A stretch of 64,000 nucleotides of DNA from Thalassovita autumnalis (GTDB lineage: Bacteria; Pseudomonadota; Alphaproteobacteria; Rhodobacterales; Rhodobacteraceae), in NCBI RefSeq assembly GCF_001458255.1, contig NZ_CYSB01000005.1, positions 124,001 to 188,000 of the forward strand, in the 5' to 3' direction. Every line of letters begins with the position of its first letter. Position 1 is the stretch's first letter. Positions 8,539 through 18,042 of this stretch are shown here, piece by piece. The notes beneath the pieces are model-generated. The model was not told where the DNA came from. It saw nothing but the letters and a program-made list of their open reading frames with translations, and searched no databases. The position numbers and the translations under genes are program-made.

Positions 8539-9513
8539 TCATTTTGCATGCTCCGTTGACCATAGTCTGCGCTGGCTTTCGGTGAGGATAGCGTTGCGGC
8601 GGGTTTCGAACCAGTCCCGGCATTTCTGTTCCGCCTCAGCAACGCCGGGCAGGGCGCGCAGACGGGCCAGATTGGCCTCAAGCGCGGGCAGATGGCGCAG
8701 GATGGCGCGGTCTTCGACATCGTTGCGATTGGCTTTGCGATGCCAGGCCGAGCCGAGGTGGTACTTGCGCTCGCCCGTTTTGCCCTGACCATCGCCGCGG
8801 TCGTTTTTCATCAGGAACAGATCCTGCGATTTGACGGCATAGTGATTGATCCGCGCGGTTTTGGCGGCGCAGGCCAGATCATGGGGGCGGAAGCGCGAGG
8901 ATTTGCGTTGGCTCAGCGATGCGTTTGACAGCGGCGTGCCGTCGGCGTTGACCACTTTGGGATCCGCCACGGTGGGCTGGCGCGGGTTGTGATCGGTGGC
9001 GGCCTTGAAACTGGCGACACGGAACAGGCATTTGGATTTGCTCTGCCCTGGCTCCGGCGCAGGTTCCGCGCGGGTGAAGGCCTGCACCACAGTGTCCCCG
9101 GGGGCCCAATGGGCCCGCCCGCTGTCGCCAAAGGTGCGCCAGATGATCGGCACGCAATCGGCATCCTGCACGTTCTGCAGCAGTGCCGGCAGCTTGCCAT
9201 CCCCGGCCTCAATCAACAGGAACTCATCACTGTCGATATGCAGGCACCAGGTGGTGTTGTTCTGACGCAGATGGGCCAGGGCATGATCCATGCCCTTATC
9301 CTGCGGGTTGTCCCCGGCGGTCAGCGTCTGGCGGATATGGCTCACCTCGCCGTGCTGGGCCAGCAGGTCCAGCAACTGGTCGGAGTGATCGGTGCAATCA
9401 TTGGTCACGATCACCACCTCATCAAACCCAAGGGTCTGATGATAGGCGATCCATTCCAGCACAAAGATCCCCTCATTGCGCATGCAGGAGGCGAGGGTCA
9501 ATGTTACAGCCAT
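8539..9513 (-). CDS. family 2-type glycosyltransferase (Glyco_tranf_2_4-like) between sucB and lpd
   Basis: A 324 aa protein starting with TLASCMRNEG and containing HIDSDEF (residues 92-98), a DxD-type metal/sugar-nucleotide site. This matches the GT-A fold glycosyltransferases abundant in Roseobacter genomes (Glyco_tranf_2_4 group). The C-terminal part is rich in Arg, with a basic SQRKSSRFRPHDLA segment. It has no signal peptide. It lies between a small membrane-protein gene and lpd inside the TCA cluster, on the same strand, so it is probably co-transcribed with sucAB-lpd. Acceptor and donor are unknown. Confidence 0.75.
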   Translation of the reverse strand: MAVTLTLASCMRNEGIFVLEWIAYHQTLGFDEVVIVTNDCTDHSDQLLDLLAQHGEVSHIRQTLTAGDNPQDKGMDHALAHLRQNNTTWCLHIDSDEFLLIEAGDGKLPALLQNVQDADCVPIIWRTFGDSGRAHWAPGDTVVQAFTRAEPAPEPGQSKSKCLFRVASFKAATDHNPRQPTVADPKVVNADGTPLSNASLSQRKSSRFRPHDLACAAKTARINHYAVKSQDLFLMKNDRGDGQGKTGERKYHLGSAWHRKANRNDVEDRAILRHLPALEANLARLRALPGVAEAEQKCRDWFETRRNAILTESQRRLWSTEHAK

Positions 9514-9636
9514 TTTCCCGGGCTTTCCCTGAAAAACGGTGGTGAACTACAAGTGCTTGACCAACAAGGCTCGCCGTGCCTGTTGGGCAATGGGCTGTGG
9601 CACGGAAATAGCTGCGAGATAAACATGTGAGGCAGT

Positions 9637-10080
9637 CTATCGGTTACGCTGCTGTTTCAGTAGTTTCACAACCAAAGCTGCCTCTGCGGGTTTCAAAAGG
9701 GCGGTGATGATCCCGACCGCATGAACGCTGAAATACAAACTGGAGGTCAGAAACAAAAAGGGCCGGAGCTTTTCGAAGTTCAGATACTCCCGCCCGGTCA
9801 AGGCATAAAAGATTCCAAAGGCCAAACCAAAGTACTTCATCGCCTGTATCGGCAGTCTTGGCTGGAGGCCCGCCAACAAAGCGAGGGCGCCCTTGTTAAG
9901 GAACATCAATGTCAAGAAACATAAAAGAAAGCTGTAATGTAGAGCAAGACTGGCCCCAAGTGAGTGAGATGTGTTCGGCAGAAACAACTGCGCGGTCAAC
10001 CACAAACCTATGAGTGTGGGGCAGGCACGCCAAATGAAGTAAAAACGCGCGTTTTGGATATCTTGGCGATCAACGTGCAT
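9637..10080 (-). CDS. small multi-pass membrane protein, unknown function
   Basis: The ATG at 10080 (AAGG 8 bp upstream) gives 147 aa; an in-frame TTG at 10101 is also open. Hydrophobic stretches at about 15-33, 42-60, 75-95 and 105-128 suggest three or four membrane helices. No family is recognised. Its base composition is visibly more AT-rich than sucB or lpd on either side, which suggests a later insertion into the operon. It lies between sucB and a glycosyltransferase and could act with the latter, but that is inference from position only. Confidence 0.55.
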   Translation of the reverse strand: MHVDRQDIQNARFYFIWRACPTLIGLWLTAQLFLPNTSHSLGASLALHYSFLLCFLTLMFLNKGALALLAGLQPRLPIQAMKYFGLAFGIFYALTGREYLNFEKLRPFLFLTSSLYFSVHAVGIITALLKPAEAALVVKLLKQQRNR

Positions 10081-10121
10081 TTGGCGTGCCTTAAGTTTCA
10101 ATACTTACGTTGCTTGACCTG

Positions 10122-11636
10122 TTACAGATCCATCAGCAGGCGGCGGGGATCTTCCAGCGCTTCTTTGACGCGCACCAGGAAGGTCACGGCGCCTTTGCCG
10201 TCAACGATACGGTGGTCATAGCTGAGCGCCAGATACATCATCGGACGGATCACAACCTGACCGTTGATCGCCATCGGGCGGTCCTGGATCTTGTGCATGC
10301 CGAGGATACCGGACTGCGGTGGGTTCAGGATCGGCGAGGACATCAGCGAACCATAGACACCACCGTTGGAGATGGTGAAAGTGCCGCCCTGCATTTCCGC
10401 CATCGACAGTTTGCCGTCACGGGCGCGGCGGCCCTTTTCGGCGATGGCTTTCTCGATGTCGGCAAAGGACATGGCATCCGCGTCACGGATCACCGGAACC
10501 ACCAGGCCTTGCGGGGTGCCCGCAGCCACGCCCATGTGGACGTAGTTTTTGTAGACGATGTCGGTGCCGTCGATTTCGGCGTTCACCTCAGGCACTTCTT
10601 TCAGCGCGTGCACACAGGCCTTGGTGAAGAAGGACATGAAGCCCAGACGGACGCCGTGTTTCTTCTCGAACAGGTCTTTATACTCTTTGCGCAGCGCCAT
10701 CACCTCGGTCATGTCGACCTCATTGTAGGTGGTCAGCATCGCGGCGGTGTTCTGGCTGTCCTTCAGACGACGGGCGATGGTCTGACGCATCTTGGTCATC
10801 TTCACACGCTCTTCGCGCGAGGCATCATCGGCGCTGACCGGACCACGCGGAACCGCGGTGGGGGCCGGTGCGGCGGCGGGTGCCGGGGCTGCAGCGGCGG
10901 CGGCAGCGGCGCGGGCCACGTCGGTTTTGGTGGCGCGACCATCGCGGCCGGTGCCGGTCACCGCGTCACGGCTGAGGCCTGCCTCGGCCATGGCTTTTTC
11001 AGCGGCAGGACCATCCTTGATGTCCTTGGCGCCGGTTGCCGGGGCTGCGGCGGGGGCTGCAGCGGCGGCCGGGGCGGCAGAAACAGCTGCGCCTGCACCG
11101 GCAGAGATCACGGCCAGTTTGGCGGTGGCATCCACGGTGGTGCCTTCGGGGGCAACGATTTCGGCCAGAACGCCAGCGGCGGGCGCGGGCACTTCAACCG
11201 ACACTTTGTCCGTTTCCAGCTCACACAGCATTTCGTCCTGTGCAACGCTGTCACCTACCTTTTTGAACCAGGTCGAAACGGTGGCCTCAGACACCGATTC
11301 ACCCAAGGAGGGCACCATGACGTCGATCGCCTGTGCGTCTGCCGCAGGGGCAGCGGCCGGGGCGCTTGCGGCGGCCGGAGCTGGTGCAGCAGCGGCGCCG
11401 CCTTCGGTGATGTTGGCCAGCAGGGCGTCAACACCTACGGTTTCGCCTTCGGCGGCCACAATCTCGGCCAGGACACCCGCGGCGGGGCTGGGCACTTCGA
11501 CGGTGACCTTATCGGTTTCCAGCTCGCAGAGCATTTCGTCAGCAGCCACGGCATCGCCCGGCTTCTTGAACCAGGTGGCGACAGTGGCTTCGGTCACGGA
11601 TTCGCCCAGGGTGGGGACGCGAACTTCAGTCGTCAT
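10122..11636 (-). CDS. sucB: dihydrolipoyllysine succinyltransferase (E2) of 2-oxoglutarate dehydrogenase
   Basis: Transfers the succinyl group from lipoate to CoA. The 504 aa protein has two N-terminal lipoyl domains with lipoylated lysines in ETDKV motifs at K43 and K144. These are joined by Ala/Pro-rich flexible linkers, then comes an E3-binding domain (about 220-250) and a catalytic core ending in SYDHRIVDG with the active-site His and Asp. Enterobacterial SucB has only one lipoyl domain; the second is the reason for the extra length here. It starts 3 bp after sucA and is clearly co-transcribed with it. Confidence 0.95.
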   Translation of the reverse strand: MTTEVRVPTLGESVTEATVATWFKKPGDAVAADEMLCELETDKVTVEVPSPAAGVLAEIVAAEGETVGVDALLANITEGGAAAAPAPAAASAPAAAPAADAQAIDVMVPSLGESVSEATVSTWFKKVGDSVAQDEMLCELETDKVSVEVPAPAAGVLAEIVAPEGTTVDATAKLAVISAGAGAAVSAAPAAAAAPAAAPATGAKDIKDGPAAEKAMAEAGLSRDAVTGTGRDGRATKTDVARAAAAAAAAPAPAAAPAPTAVPRGPVSADDASREERVKMTKMRQTIARRLKDSQNTAAMLTTYNEVDMTEVMALRKEYKDLFEKKHGVRLGFMSFFTKACVHALKEVPEVNAEIDGTDIVYKNYVHMGVAAGTPQGLVVPVIRDADAMSFADIEKAIAEKGRRARDGKLSMAEMQGGTFTISNGGVYGSLMSSPILNPPQSGILGMHKIQDRPMAINGQVVIRPMMYLALSYDHRIVDGKGAVTFLVRVKEALEDPRRLLMDL

Positions 11637-11639
11637 GGG

Positions 11640-14603
11640 TTATTTCCCTTCGATGGTCAGCGCTTCGTTCACGAGCGCGGCTTGTTGTGCTTTGTGCTGG
11701 CTGGCCAGACCGGTCGCCGGCGAAGCCGAGGCGGCGCGGCCGGCGTAAACCGGACGGGTGTGTTTGGCTTTGATGCGGCTCAGGCACCATTCGATGTTGG
11801 GTTCGATGAACGACCAGGGGCCCTGGTTCTTCGGCTCTTCCTGACACCAGACCATTTCGGCGTTTTTGAAACGCTCCAGCTCTTTGGTCAGCGACATGGC
11901 CGGGAACGGGTAGAACTGTTCGACACGCAGCAAGTAGATATCATCGATGCCGCGGGCGTCACGTTCCTCCAAGAGGTCGAAGTAGACCTTACCGGAACAC
12001 ATGACCACACGCTTGATCTTGTCATCAGCCGCCAGTTTGGTGTCCGAGTTGCCTTTCTGCGCGTCATCCCACAGCACCCGGTGGAACGAAGAGCCGGTGG
12101 TGAAGTCTTCGGCTTCCGAGATGCAGAGCCTGTGGCGCAGGAGCGACTTCGGCGTCATCAGGATCAGAGGCTTCCGGAAGGTCCGGTGCAGCTGGCGGCG
12201 CAGGATGTGGAAGTAGTTTGCGGGCGTTGTACAGTTGGCCACGATCCAGTTGTCGCCACCGCACATCTGCAGGAACCGCTCCAATCGGGCCGAGGAGTGC
12301 TCAGGACCCTGGCCTTCGAAACCATGCGGCAGCATGCAGACCAGGCCGGACATCCGCAGCCATTTCGATTCACCCGAAGAGATGAACTGATCGAACATGA
12401 TCTGGGCGCCGTTGGCGAAGTCGCCAAACTGGGCTTCCCACATGGTCAGCGCGTTAGGTTCCGCCAGCGAATAGCCGTATTCAAAGCCCAGAACCGCATA
12501 TTCGGACAGGGCGCTGTCGATCACCTCATAGCGCGACTGGCCGTCACGGATGTGGTTCAGCGGGAAGAACCGCTCTTCGGTTTCCTGGTTCACAATGCCC
12601 GAGTGACGCTGCGAGAAGGTGCCACGGGTGGCATCCTGGCCAGACAGGCGCACCGGATAGCCTTCGGTCAGCAGTGAGCCAAAGGCCAGCGCTTCGGCCG
12701 TGGCCCAGTCAAAGCCTTTGCCAGTTTCAAACATCTTGGCCTTGGCATCCAGAATACGGGCCACGGTCTTGTGGGCCGGGAAACCTTCGGGCAAGCGGCT
12801 CAGCGCACCACCAACCTCGGCCAGGGTTTCCGGTTTGATCGAGGTCTGACCACGCTGGTAGTCCTCATCCTGTTTGTCCAGATGCGACCAGCGGCCATCC
12901 AGCCAGTCAGCCTTGTTGGGCTTATACTCTTTGCCGGTCTCGAACTCTTCGTTCAGATGCGCCTGGAACGAGGCCTTCATATCCTCGATCTCACCTTCGG
13001 GGATCAGCCCGTCGGCGACCAGACGGTCAGTGTAAAGCTGCAGCGTGGTCTTATGCTTCTTGATGTTTTTATACATCAGCGGGTTGGTGAACATCGGCTC
13101 ATCGCCTTCGTTGTGACCAAACCGGCGGTAGCAGAAGATATCGATCACCACGTCTTTGCGGAATTTCTGGCGGAACTCAGTTGCGACCTTGGCGGCGTGA
13201 ACCACCGCTTCGGGGTCGTCACCGTTCACGTGGAAGATCGGCGCCTCAACCACCAGCGCGTTGTCGGTGGGGTAGGGCGAGGAGCGCGAGAAATGCGGTG
13301 CGGTGGTGAAACCGATCTGGTTGTTCACCACGATGTGGATGGTGCCGCCGGTCTTGTGACCGCGCAGACCCGACAGGGCGAAACATTCCGCCACAACACC
13401 CTGGCCGGCAAAGGCCGCATCACCGTGCAACAGCACCGGCACAACCGAGGTGCGCTCGTCGTCTTTCAGCTGGTCGGTTTTGGCGCGGGCCTTGCCCAGC
13501 ACAACCGGGTTCACAGCCTCAAGGTGGCTGGGGTTCGCGGTCAGCGACAGGTGCACCGAGTTGCCGTCAAACTCACGGTCGGAGGAAGCCCCGAGGTGGT
13601 ATTTCACATCGCCCGAGCCATCAACATCTTCGGGTTTGAAGCTGCCGCCCTGGAATTCGTTGAAGATGGCACGGTAAGGCTTGCTCATCACGTTGGCCAG
13701 GATGTTCAGACGACCGCGGTGCGGCATGCCGATCACCACTTCTTTGACGCCCAGGCTGCCGCCGCGTTTGATGATCTGTTCCATCGCCGGGATCAGCGCT
13801 TCGCCGCCATCCAGACCAAAGCGTTTGGTGCCCATGTATTTCACATGCAGGAACTTCTCAAAGCCCTCGGCCTCAACCAGCTTGTTCAGGATCGCTTTGC
13901 GGCCCTCACGGGTGAAGGTGATTTCCTTGTTGTAGCCCTCGATCCGCTCTTTCAGCCATGAGGCCTCTTCGGGGTTCGAAATATGCATGTACTGCAGGGC
14001 AAAGGTGCCGCAATAGGTGCGCTTCACGATGTCCATGATCTGACGCAGCGAGGCGATCTGCAGCCCCAGCACGTTGTCGATGAAGATCGGGCGGTCCAGA
14101 TCGGCGTCAGTGAAGCCGTAGGATTTGTAATCCAGTTCAGGATGCGGGGTCTGGTCGCGCATGCCCAGCGGGTCAATATCCGCGATCAGGTGGCCGCGGA
14201 TCCGGTAGGCGCGGATGATCATCAGCGCGCGGATCGAATCCAGCACTGCGCGTTTGATCGCCTCATCCGAGACCTCAACACCCTTTTCGGCGGCTTTTTC
14301 TTTGATCTTTTTGCCAGCGCCTTTTGCCTCGGCCGCCGGAGCGGGCCACTGGCCGTCCAGCGCGGCGGTCAGGTCATCATTGGGCATCGGCGGCCAGTCA
14401 GAGCGCGCCCAGGAGGGGCCAGCGGCCTCGGCCTTCACGTCCAGCTCAGCATCACCCAGCTGGCGGAAGAACTCCTGCCACACCTCATCGACCGCATTCG
14501 GGTCGGCAGCGTAGCGGGCGTACATCTGTTCCAGATATTCCGCGTTATGCCCCTGCATGAAAGAGGAGGCATGGAAGAGGTCGTTGGGGCTTTGATCGTT
14601 CAT
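11640..14603 (-). CDS. sucA: 2-oxoglutarate dehydrogenase E1
   Basis: Thiamine-diphosphate enzyme that decarboxylates 2-oxoglutarate and succinylates lipoate on SucB. The ATG at 14603 gives 987 aa, the family length, with the conserved N-terminus FMQGHNAEYLEQMY. Other visible blocks are GMPHRGRLN (about 260), HGDAAFAGQGVV with the TPP-site region (about 350-365), the NNQIGFTT segment and a C-terminal EEPKNQGPW motif. The frame stays open about 190 bp upstream but that stretch overlaps the intergenic hairpin and lacks homology. It lies downstream of sucD and 3 bp upstream of sucB. Confidence 0.95.
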   Translation of the reverse strand: MNDQSPNDLFHASSFMQGHNAEYLEQMYARYAADPNAVDEVWQEFFRQLGDAELDVKAEAAGPSWARSDWPPMPNDDLTAALDGQWPAPAAEAKGAGKKIKEKAAEKGVEVSDEAIKRAVLDSIRALMIIRAYRIRGHLIADIDPLGMRDQTPHPELDYKSYGFTDADLDRPIFIDNVLGLQIASLRQIMDIVKRTYCGTFALQYMHISNPEEASWLKERIEGYNKEITFTREGRKAILNKLVEAEGFEKFLHVKYMGTKRFGLDGGEALIPAMEQIIKRGGSLGVKEVVIGMPHRGRLNILANVMSKPYRAIFNEFQGGSFKPEDVDGSGDVKYHLGASSDREFDGNSVHLSLTANPSHLEAVNPVVLGKARAKTDQLKDDERTSVVPVLLHGDAAFAGQGVVAECFALSGLRGHKTGGTIHIVVNNQIGFTTAPHFSRSSPYPTDNALVVEAPIFHVNGDDPEAVVHAAKVATEFRQKFRKDVVIDIFCYRRFGHNEGDEPMFTNPLMYKNIKKHKTTLQLYTDRLVADGLIPEGEIEDMKASFQAHLNEEFETGKEYKPNKADWLDGRWSHLDKQDEDYQRGQTSIKPETLAEVGGALSRLPEGFPAHKTVARILDAKAKMFETGKGFDWATAEALAFGSLLTEGYPVRLSGQDATRGTFSQRHSGIVNQETEERFFPLNHIRDGQSRYEVIDSALSEYAVLGFEYGYSLAEPNALTMWEAQFGDFANGAQIMFDQFISSGESKWLRMSGLVCMLPHGFEGQGPEHSSARLERFLQMCGGDNWIVANCTTPANYFHILRRQLHRTFRKPLILMTPKSLLRHRLCISEAEDFTTGSSFHRVLWDDAQKGNSDTKLAADDKIKRVVMCSGKVYFDLLEERDARGIDDIYLLRVEQFYPFPAMSLTKELERFKNAEMVWCQEEPKNQGPWSFIEPNIEWCLSRIKAKHTRPVYAGRAASASPATGLASQHKAQQAALVNEALTIEGK

Positions 14604-14699
14604 TTTTGCGTTCCTTGTGTCCGACCTGAAGCAACAGGAGAGAGACCCGAGTGATCTTGGTTCCGGTCCCTGCCGCGATGCTTCGGCAAATGAGAATGC

Positions 14700-14724
14700 G
14701 GGCGGGGTGTTAAAAACCCCGCCC
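14700..14724 (-). other. intercistronic hairpin between sucD and sucA
   Basis: A perfect 9-bp inverted repeat GGGCGGGGT/ACCCCGCCC with a 7-nt loop lies in the 130-bp gap between the sucD stop and the sucA start. No T-tract follows on the minus strand, so it is more likely an mRNA-stability or partial-attenuation element than a full terminator. Confidence 0.6.
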
Positions 14725-14733
14725 ACGAATGGC

Positions 14734-15621
14734 TTAGCCCAGTTCGATGGCTTTCTGCACAGCCTCACCCAGGGTTGCGGGGCTGTCTGCAACAACGATG
14801 CCAGCCGATTTCATGGCTTCGATCTTGTCCTCAGCCCCACCTTTGCCGCCGGCGACGATTGCGCCTGCGTGGCCCATGCGGCGGCCGGGAGGCGCCGTGC
14901 GGCCAGCGATGAAGCCAGCAGTTGGTTTCCAACGGCCTTTTTTCTTCTGTTCCGCCAGGAACTCAGCCGCTTCTTCTTCTGCCGAACCACCGATTTCACC
15001 GATCATGATGATCGAGGTGGTTTCATCATCGTCCAGGAACATGTCCAAGACGTCGATGTGCTCGGTGCCTTTGATCGGGTCGCCGCCGATACCAACGGCG
15101 GTCGACTGGCCCAGACCGATGTCCGAAGTCTGTTTCACAGCTTCATAGGTCAGGGTGCCTGAACGCGACACAACGCCAACCGAACCACGGTTGTGGATGT
15201 GGCCGGGCATAATGCCGATCTTACAGGCGCCGGGGGTGATCAGGCCGGGGCAGTTCGGGCCGATCAGACGGCTGGAGCTGTCTTCAAGCGCGCGCTTCAC
15301 GCGCATCATGTCCAGCACCGGAATGCCTTCGGTGATGCAGACGATCAGTTCCATTTCCGCGTCAATCGCTTCCAGGATCGAGTCGGCCGCGAAGGGCGGC
15401 GGAACATAGATCACCGAGGCGTTGGCTTCGGTTTTTGCCTTGGCTTCATGCACCGAGTTGAACACGGGCAGGCCCAGGTGATCCTGACCACCCTTGCCGG
15501 GGGTCACACCGCCAACCATTTTGGTGCCGTATGCGATCGCCTGTTCCGAGTGGAAGGTCCCCTGCGAGCCGGTGAAGCCCTGACAGATCACTTTGGTATT
15601 TTCATCTACGAGGATTGCCAT
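14734..15621 (-). CDS. sucD: succinyl-CoA synthetase alpha subunit
   Basis: Forms succinate and nucleoside triphosphate from succinyl-CoA together with SucC. The 295 aa sequence has the CoA-binding [11 protein letters not shown] segment near residues 18-29 and the phospho-histidine site in [10 protein letters not shown] near 250, and the length is typical. AGGAGAAC lies at ideal distance before the ATG. Unusually, it is separated from sucC by a complete glycosyltransferase gene, with 24 bp between the two. Confidence 0.95.
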   Translation of the reverse strand: MAILVDENTKVICQGFTGSQGTFHSEQAIAYGTKMVGGVTPGKGGQDHLGLPVFNSVHEAKAKTEANASVIYVPPPFAADSILEAIDAEMELIVCITEGIPVLDMMRVKRALEDSSSRLIGPNCPGLITPGACKIGIMPGHIHNRGSVGVVSRSGTLTYEAVKQTSDIGLGQSTAVGIGGDPIKGTEHIDVLDMFLDDDETTSIIMIGEIGGSAEEEAAEFLAEQKKKGRWKPTAGFIAGRTAPPGRRMGHAGAIVAGGKGGAEDKIEAMKSAGIVVADSPATLGEAVQKAIELG

Positions 15622-15645
15622 TTGGCGTTCTCCTGTTTTCTGAAT

Positions 15646-16554
15646 TCAGTTTGAAGGACCAGCGGCGCCAATCGGCCCCGCCGTTCCTTGCGTTGTGTTT
15701 TGAGATGAGATGGAGGCCTTGTCTTGCCACGCGATCTTGCTTGGTTGCACCCGCCCAAGTGCCCACAGAAGAAGGTACTTAGGAAGCACCTTTGCTTCGT
15801 GCCAGCCGTGCAGCAGCGCTTTGCGTTGCTTGCCCATCCAAGGGGACGGTTTCGGCGCGTGCATTGGTGCAGCTGCGCCGCCATCGCCTTTGGTCTGAGG
15901 GGGCAGGTTACCTTGCACTGAAAGTGCAGGGGACACTTGATAGGTCACCAGTTTCCGCGCCAGTGGAGAGACCGCACCGTTGAAAAGGTTGTGGTCGATC
16001 GGGACGTTGCGATTGTCATGTGCGACAATTTTCTGCGCCCCAGTCCGTGACACCAGATAGCCTGCGGTGCCTGAGTGGCGTGAGCGAAGCCGACTGATGC
16101 AACGCCCCAAGTGCGTTGCACCGTTGGGCGCCAACAGGACGATCAAGCGATCATCAAGCCAGCGCTCAATTTTGACAACGTCGGCATCATTTGGCCACCA
16201 AGACATGTCAGCCAACCATGCGCCCAGATCTTCAGACAGGAAGACGTCGTCTTCCAGCATCAGACAGTAGCTCTCGTCGGTGCTCAGGAATGCACGCAGC
16301 GCCTGGATGTGGCTATGCGTGCAGGCCTTTGCGTGCATTTCCATCGGCCCCCAAGGGCCGAAATCGTCAAATGCAGACAGAGCTTCGGGCGTGACGACGC
16401 CATCGGTTGCATCAAAAAACTGCGCGTCGACATTGGCGTGAGCGAACTGCTCCGCGACCAATGCCCGACGATCGGTTGCCCGCGTCAAGCTGACAACCGA
16501 CACCATAACACCGGGGTGTTTGGTTACAGTTTTGGGATCAACGCTGGCGTCCAT
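15646..16554 (-). CDS. glycosyltransferase family 25 protein inserted between sucC and sucD
   Basis: A 302 aa protein with GT25/LPS-glycosyltransferase features: an N-terminal VSVVSLTRATDRR segment (about 18-30), a KACTHSHIQALRAF block (about 76-90) and MLEDDVF at about 99-105, the usual metal/nucleotide-sugar acidic motif. A further conserved block, GTAGYLVSRTGAQK, lies near residue 167. Its ATG is only 8 bp beyond the sucC stop and its stop 24 bp before sucD, so it must be translated from the suc mRNA. It likely decorates a surface glycan; the acceptor is unknown. A direct metabolic link to succinyl-CoA synthetase is not implied. Confidence 0.82.
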   Translation of the reverse strand: MDASVDPKTVTKHPGVMVSVVSLTRATDRRALVAEQFAHANVDAQFFDATDGVVTPEALSAFDDFGPWGPMEMHAKACTHSHIQALRAFLSTDESYCLMLEDDVFLSEDLGAWLADMSWWPNDADVVKIERWLDDRLIVLLAPNGATHLGRCISRLRSRHSGTAGYLVSRTGAQKIVAHDNRNVPIDHNLFNGAVSPLARKLVTYQVSPALSVQGNLPPQTKGDGGAAAPMHAPKPSPWMGKQRKALLHGWHEAKVLPKYLLLWALGRVQPSKIAWQDKASISSQNTTQGTAGPIGAAGPSN

Positions 16555-16562
16555 CTCGAGGC

Positions 16563-17756
16563 TTAACCCTTAACCGCTTTAACGATCTTCTCAGCGCCGT
16601 CCGACAGGTTGTCAGCTGCGATGACGTTCAGGCCGGAGGTGTTGATGATCTCTTTGCCTTTTTCGACGTTGGTGCCTTCGAGGCGCACAACCAGCGGCAC
16701 TTCCAGACCAACTTCTTTCACCGCGGCAACAACGCCTTCTGCGATCACGTCACAGCGCATGATGCCACCGAAGATGTTCACCAGGATGCCTTTGACGTTT
16801 TTGTCAGAGGTGATGATCTTGAAGGCTTCGGTCACTTTCTCTTTGGTGGCGCCGCCGCCAACGTCGAGGAAGTTTGCAGGCTCCGCACCGTAGAGCTTGA
16901 TGATGTCCATGGTGGCCATCGCCAGACCAGCGCCGTTCACCATGCAGCCGATTTCACCGTCCAGAGCGATGTAGTTCAGGTCGTATTTCGACGCTTCCAG
17001 CTCTTTGGGGTCTTCTTCGGTCTCATCGCGCAGGGCCGCAACATCGGCATGGCGGTAAACCGCGTTGCCGTCAAAGCCCAGTTTTGCGTCCAGAACCTTC
17101 AGCTCGTTGCCGGGCATGACGATCAGCGGGTTAATCTCCAGCATCTCCATGTCCTTCTCGGTGAAGGCTTGGTACAGCTGGCTCATCAGTTTAACGCACT
17201 GCTTTACCGCGGCGCCTTCCAGGCCCAGAGCAAAGGCGATGCGGCGGCCGTGGTAGGGCTGGTAGCCGGTGGCCGGATCAACCGAGAAGCTCAGGATCTT
17301 CTCAGGGGTTGCTTCGGCGACCTCTTCGATGTCCATGCCGCCTTCGGTCGAGCATACAAACGAAATGCGCGAGGTCTGACGATCAACCAGCAGAGCCAGA
17401 TACAGCTCACGCTCAATGTCCGAACCATCTTCGATGTAGATGCGGTTGACCTGTTTGCCCGCTTCGCCGGTCTGGTGTGTCACCAGCGTGCGGCCCAGCA
17501 TTTTCTTGGCTTCTTCAGCAGCTTCTTCTACCGACTTGGCAAGACGGACACCGCCTTTTTCACCAGCGTCAGCCTCTTTGAAGGTGCCTTTGCCGCGCCC
17601 ACCTGCGTGGATCTGGGCCTTAACCACCCACAGCGGGCCGTCAAGTTCACCAGCTGCGGTTTTTGCATCCTCGGCCTTCAGGACAACACGTCCATCAGAA
17701 ACCGGGGCGCCGTATTCGCGAAGCAGTGCTTTCGCCTGATACTCATGAATGTTCAT
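16563..17756 (-). CDS. sucC: succinyl-CoA synthetase beta subunit (ADP-forming type)
   Basis: ATP-grasp subunit that binds nucleotide and pairs with SucD. The ATG at 17756 (MNIHEYQAK) gives 397 aa, the standard length; an upstream extension in frame is not conserved. Visible motifs are the [15 protein letters not shown] nucleotide-binding loop (about 46-60) and the C-terminal [16 protein letters not shown] phosphohistidine-contact region (about 318-333). It is the first gene of the minus-strand cluster, about 104 bp downstream of the paired GTGATCAC operator. Confidence 0.95.
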   Translation of the reverse strand: MNIHEYQAKALLREYGAPVSDGRVVLKAEDAKTAAGELDGPLWVVKAQIHAGGRGKGTFKEADAGEKGGVRLAKSVEEAAEEAKKMLGRTLVTHQTGEAGKQVNRIYIEDGSDIERELYLALLVDRQTSRISFVCSTEGGMDIEEVAEATPEKILSFSVDPATGYQPYHGRRIAFALGLEGAAVKQCVKLMSQLYQAFTEKDMEMLEINPLIVMPGNELKVLDAKLGFDGNAVYRHADVAALRDETEEDPKELEASKYDLNYIALDGEIGCMVNGAGLAMATMDIIKLYGAEPANFLDVGGGATKEKVTEAFKIITSDKNVKGILVNIFGGIMRCDVIAEGVVAAVKEVGLEVPLVVRLEGTNVEKGKEIINTSGLNVIAADNLSDGAEKIVKAVKG

Positions 17757-17859
17757 GAACCTATCCCGTCTTGCTACGATTAGACTCCCTATACGCACAG
17801 GGTGACCAATTATTTAAGCTGTTTTTGAAGCGAGGGGGGGATTGTGGCCGATTTTCTAC

Positions 17860-17898
17860 GATTTGTGATCACACGTGGAAAAGGCGTGATCACAAATC
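17860..17898. promoter_or_regulatory. paired GTGATCAC palindrome upstream of sucC
   Basis: GATTTGTGATCAC (17860-17872) and its exact reverse complement GTGATCACAAATC (17886-17898) flank a 13-nt spacer. Each arm contains the 8-bp palindrome GTGATCAC and the two octamers are 21 bp apart, i.e. two helical turns on one DNA face. The same architecture occurs before sdhC at 26538-26574. It is placed about 104 bp from sucC and 145 bp from the divergent glycosyltransferase. A dimer-of-dimers transcription factor site is the simplest reading. Confidence 0.7.
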
Positions 17899-17922
17899 AC
17901 ATGCCGCCTGCTGGATGGAAAG

Positions 17923-17931
17923 TTATCCACA
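17923..17931 (+). promoter_or_regulatory. single consensus DnaA box
   Basis: TTATCCACA, a perfect match to the DnaA box consensus, lies in the sucC-glycosyltransferase intergenic region about 25 bp from the paired operator. Only one copy is seen here, so it is not an origin; it may be chance or a DnaA-titration or regulatory site. Confidence 0.25.
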
Positions 17932-18042
17932 GGCTCGAATCGTGTGATTATGCTCCATAACGGCAGATCTGCCGTGACGGTTGAGCCGTTTGGCGGAATA
18001 TTCTAGAAAAGTTGCGTTTTTACGGGGAACTGGGGATTGCAG

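Noticed and set aside
7037-8788. 583-codon plus-strand open frame opposite lpd
   Set aside because: Antisense shadow of lpd with no family resemblance.
10860-11400. Repeated Ala/Pro codons as a DNA repeat or mobile insertion
   Set aside because: They encode the flexible linkers of SucB between lipoyl domains and are normal for E2 enzymes.
10110-12677. 855-codon open frame on the plus strand opposite sucB and sucA
   Set aside because: It is exactly antisense to two well-conserved genes; Gly/His/Arg-rich shadow translation from high-GC codon bias, no ribosome site or family.
17757-18042. Replication origin suggested by a DnaA box
   Set aside because: Only a single box, no AT-rich unwinding region with repeated boxes and no origin-linked genes.
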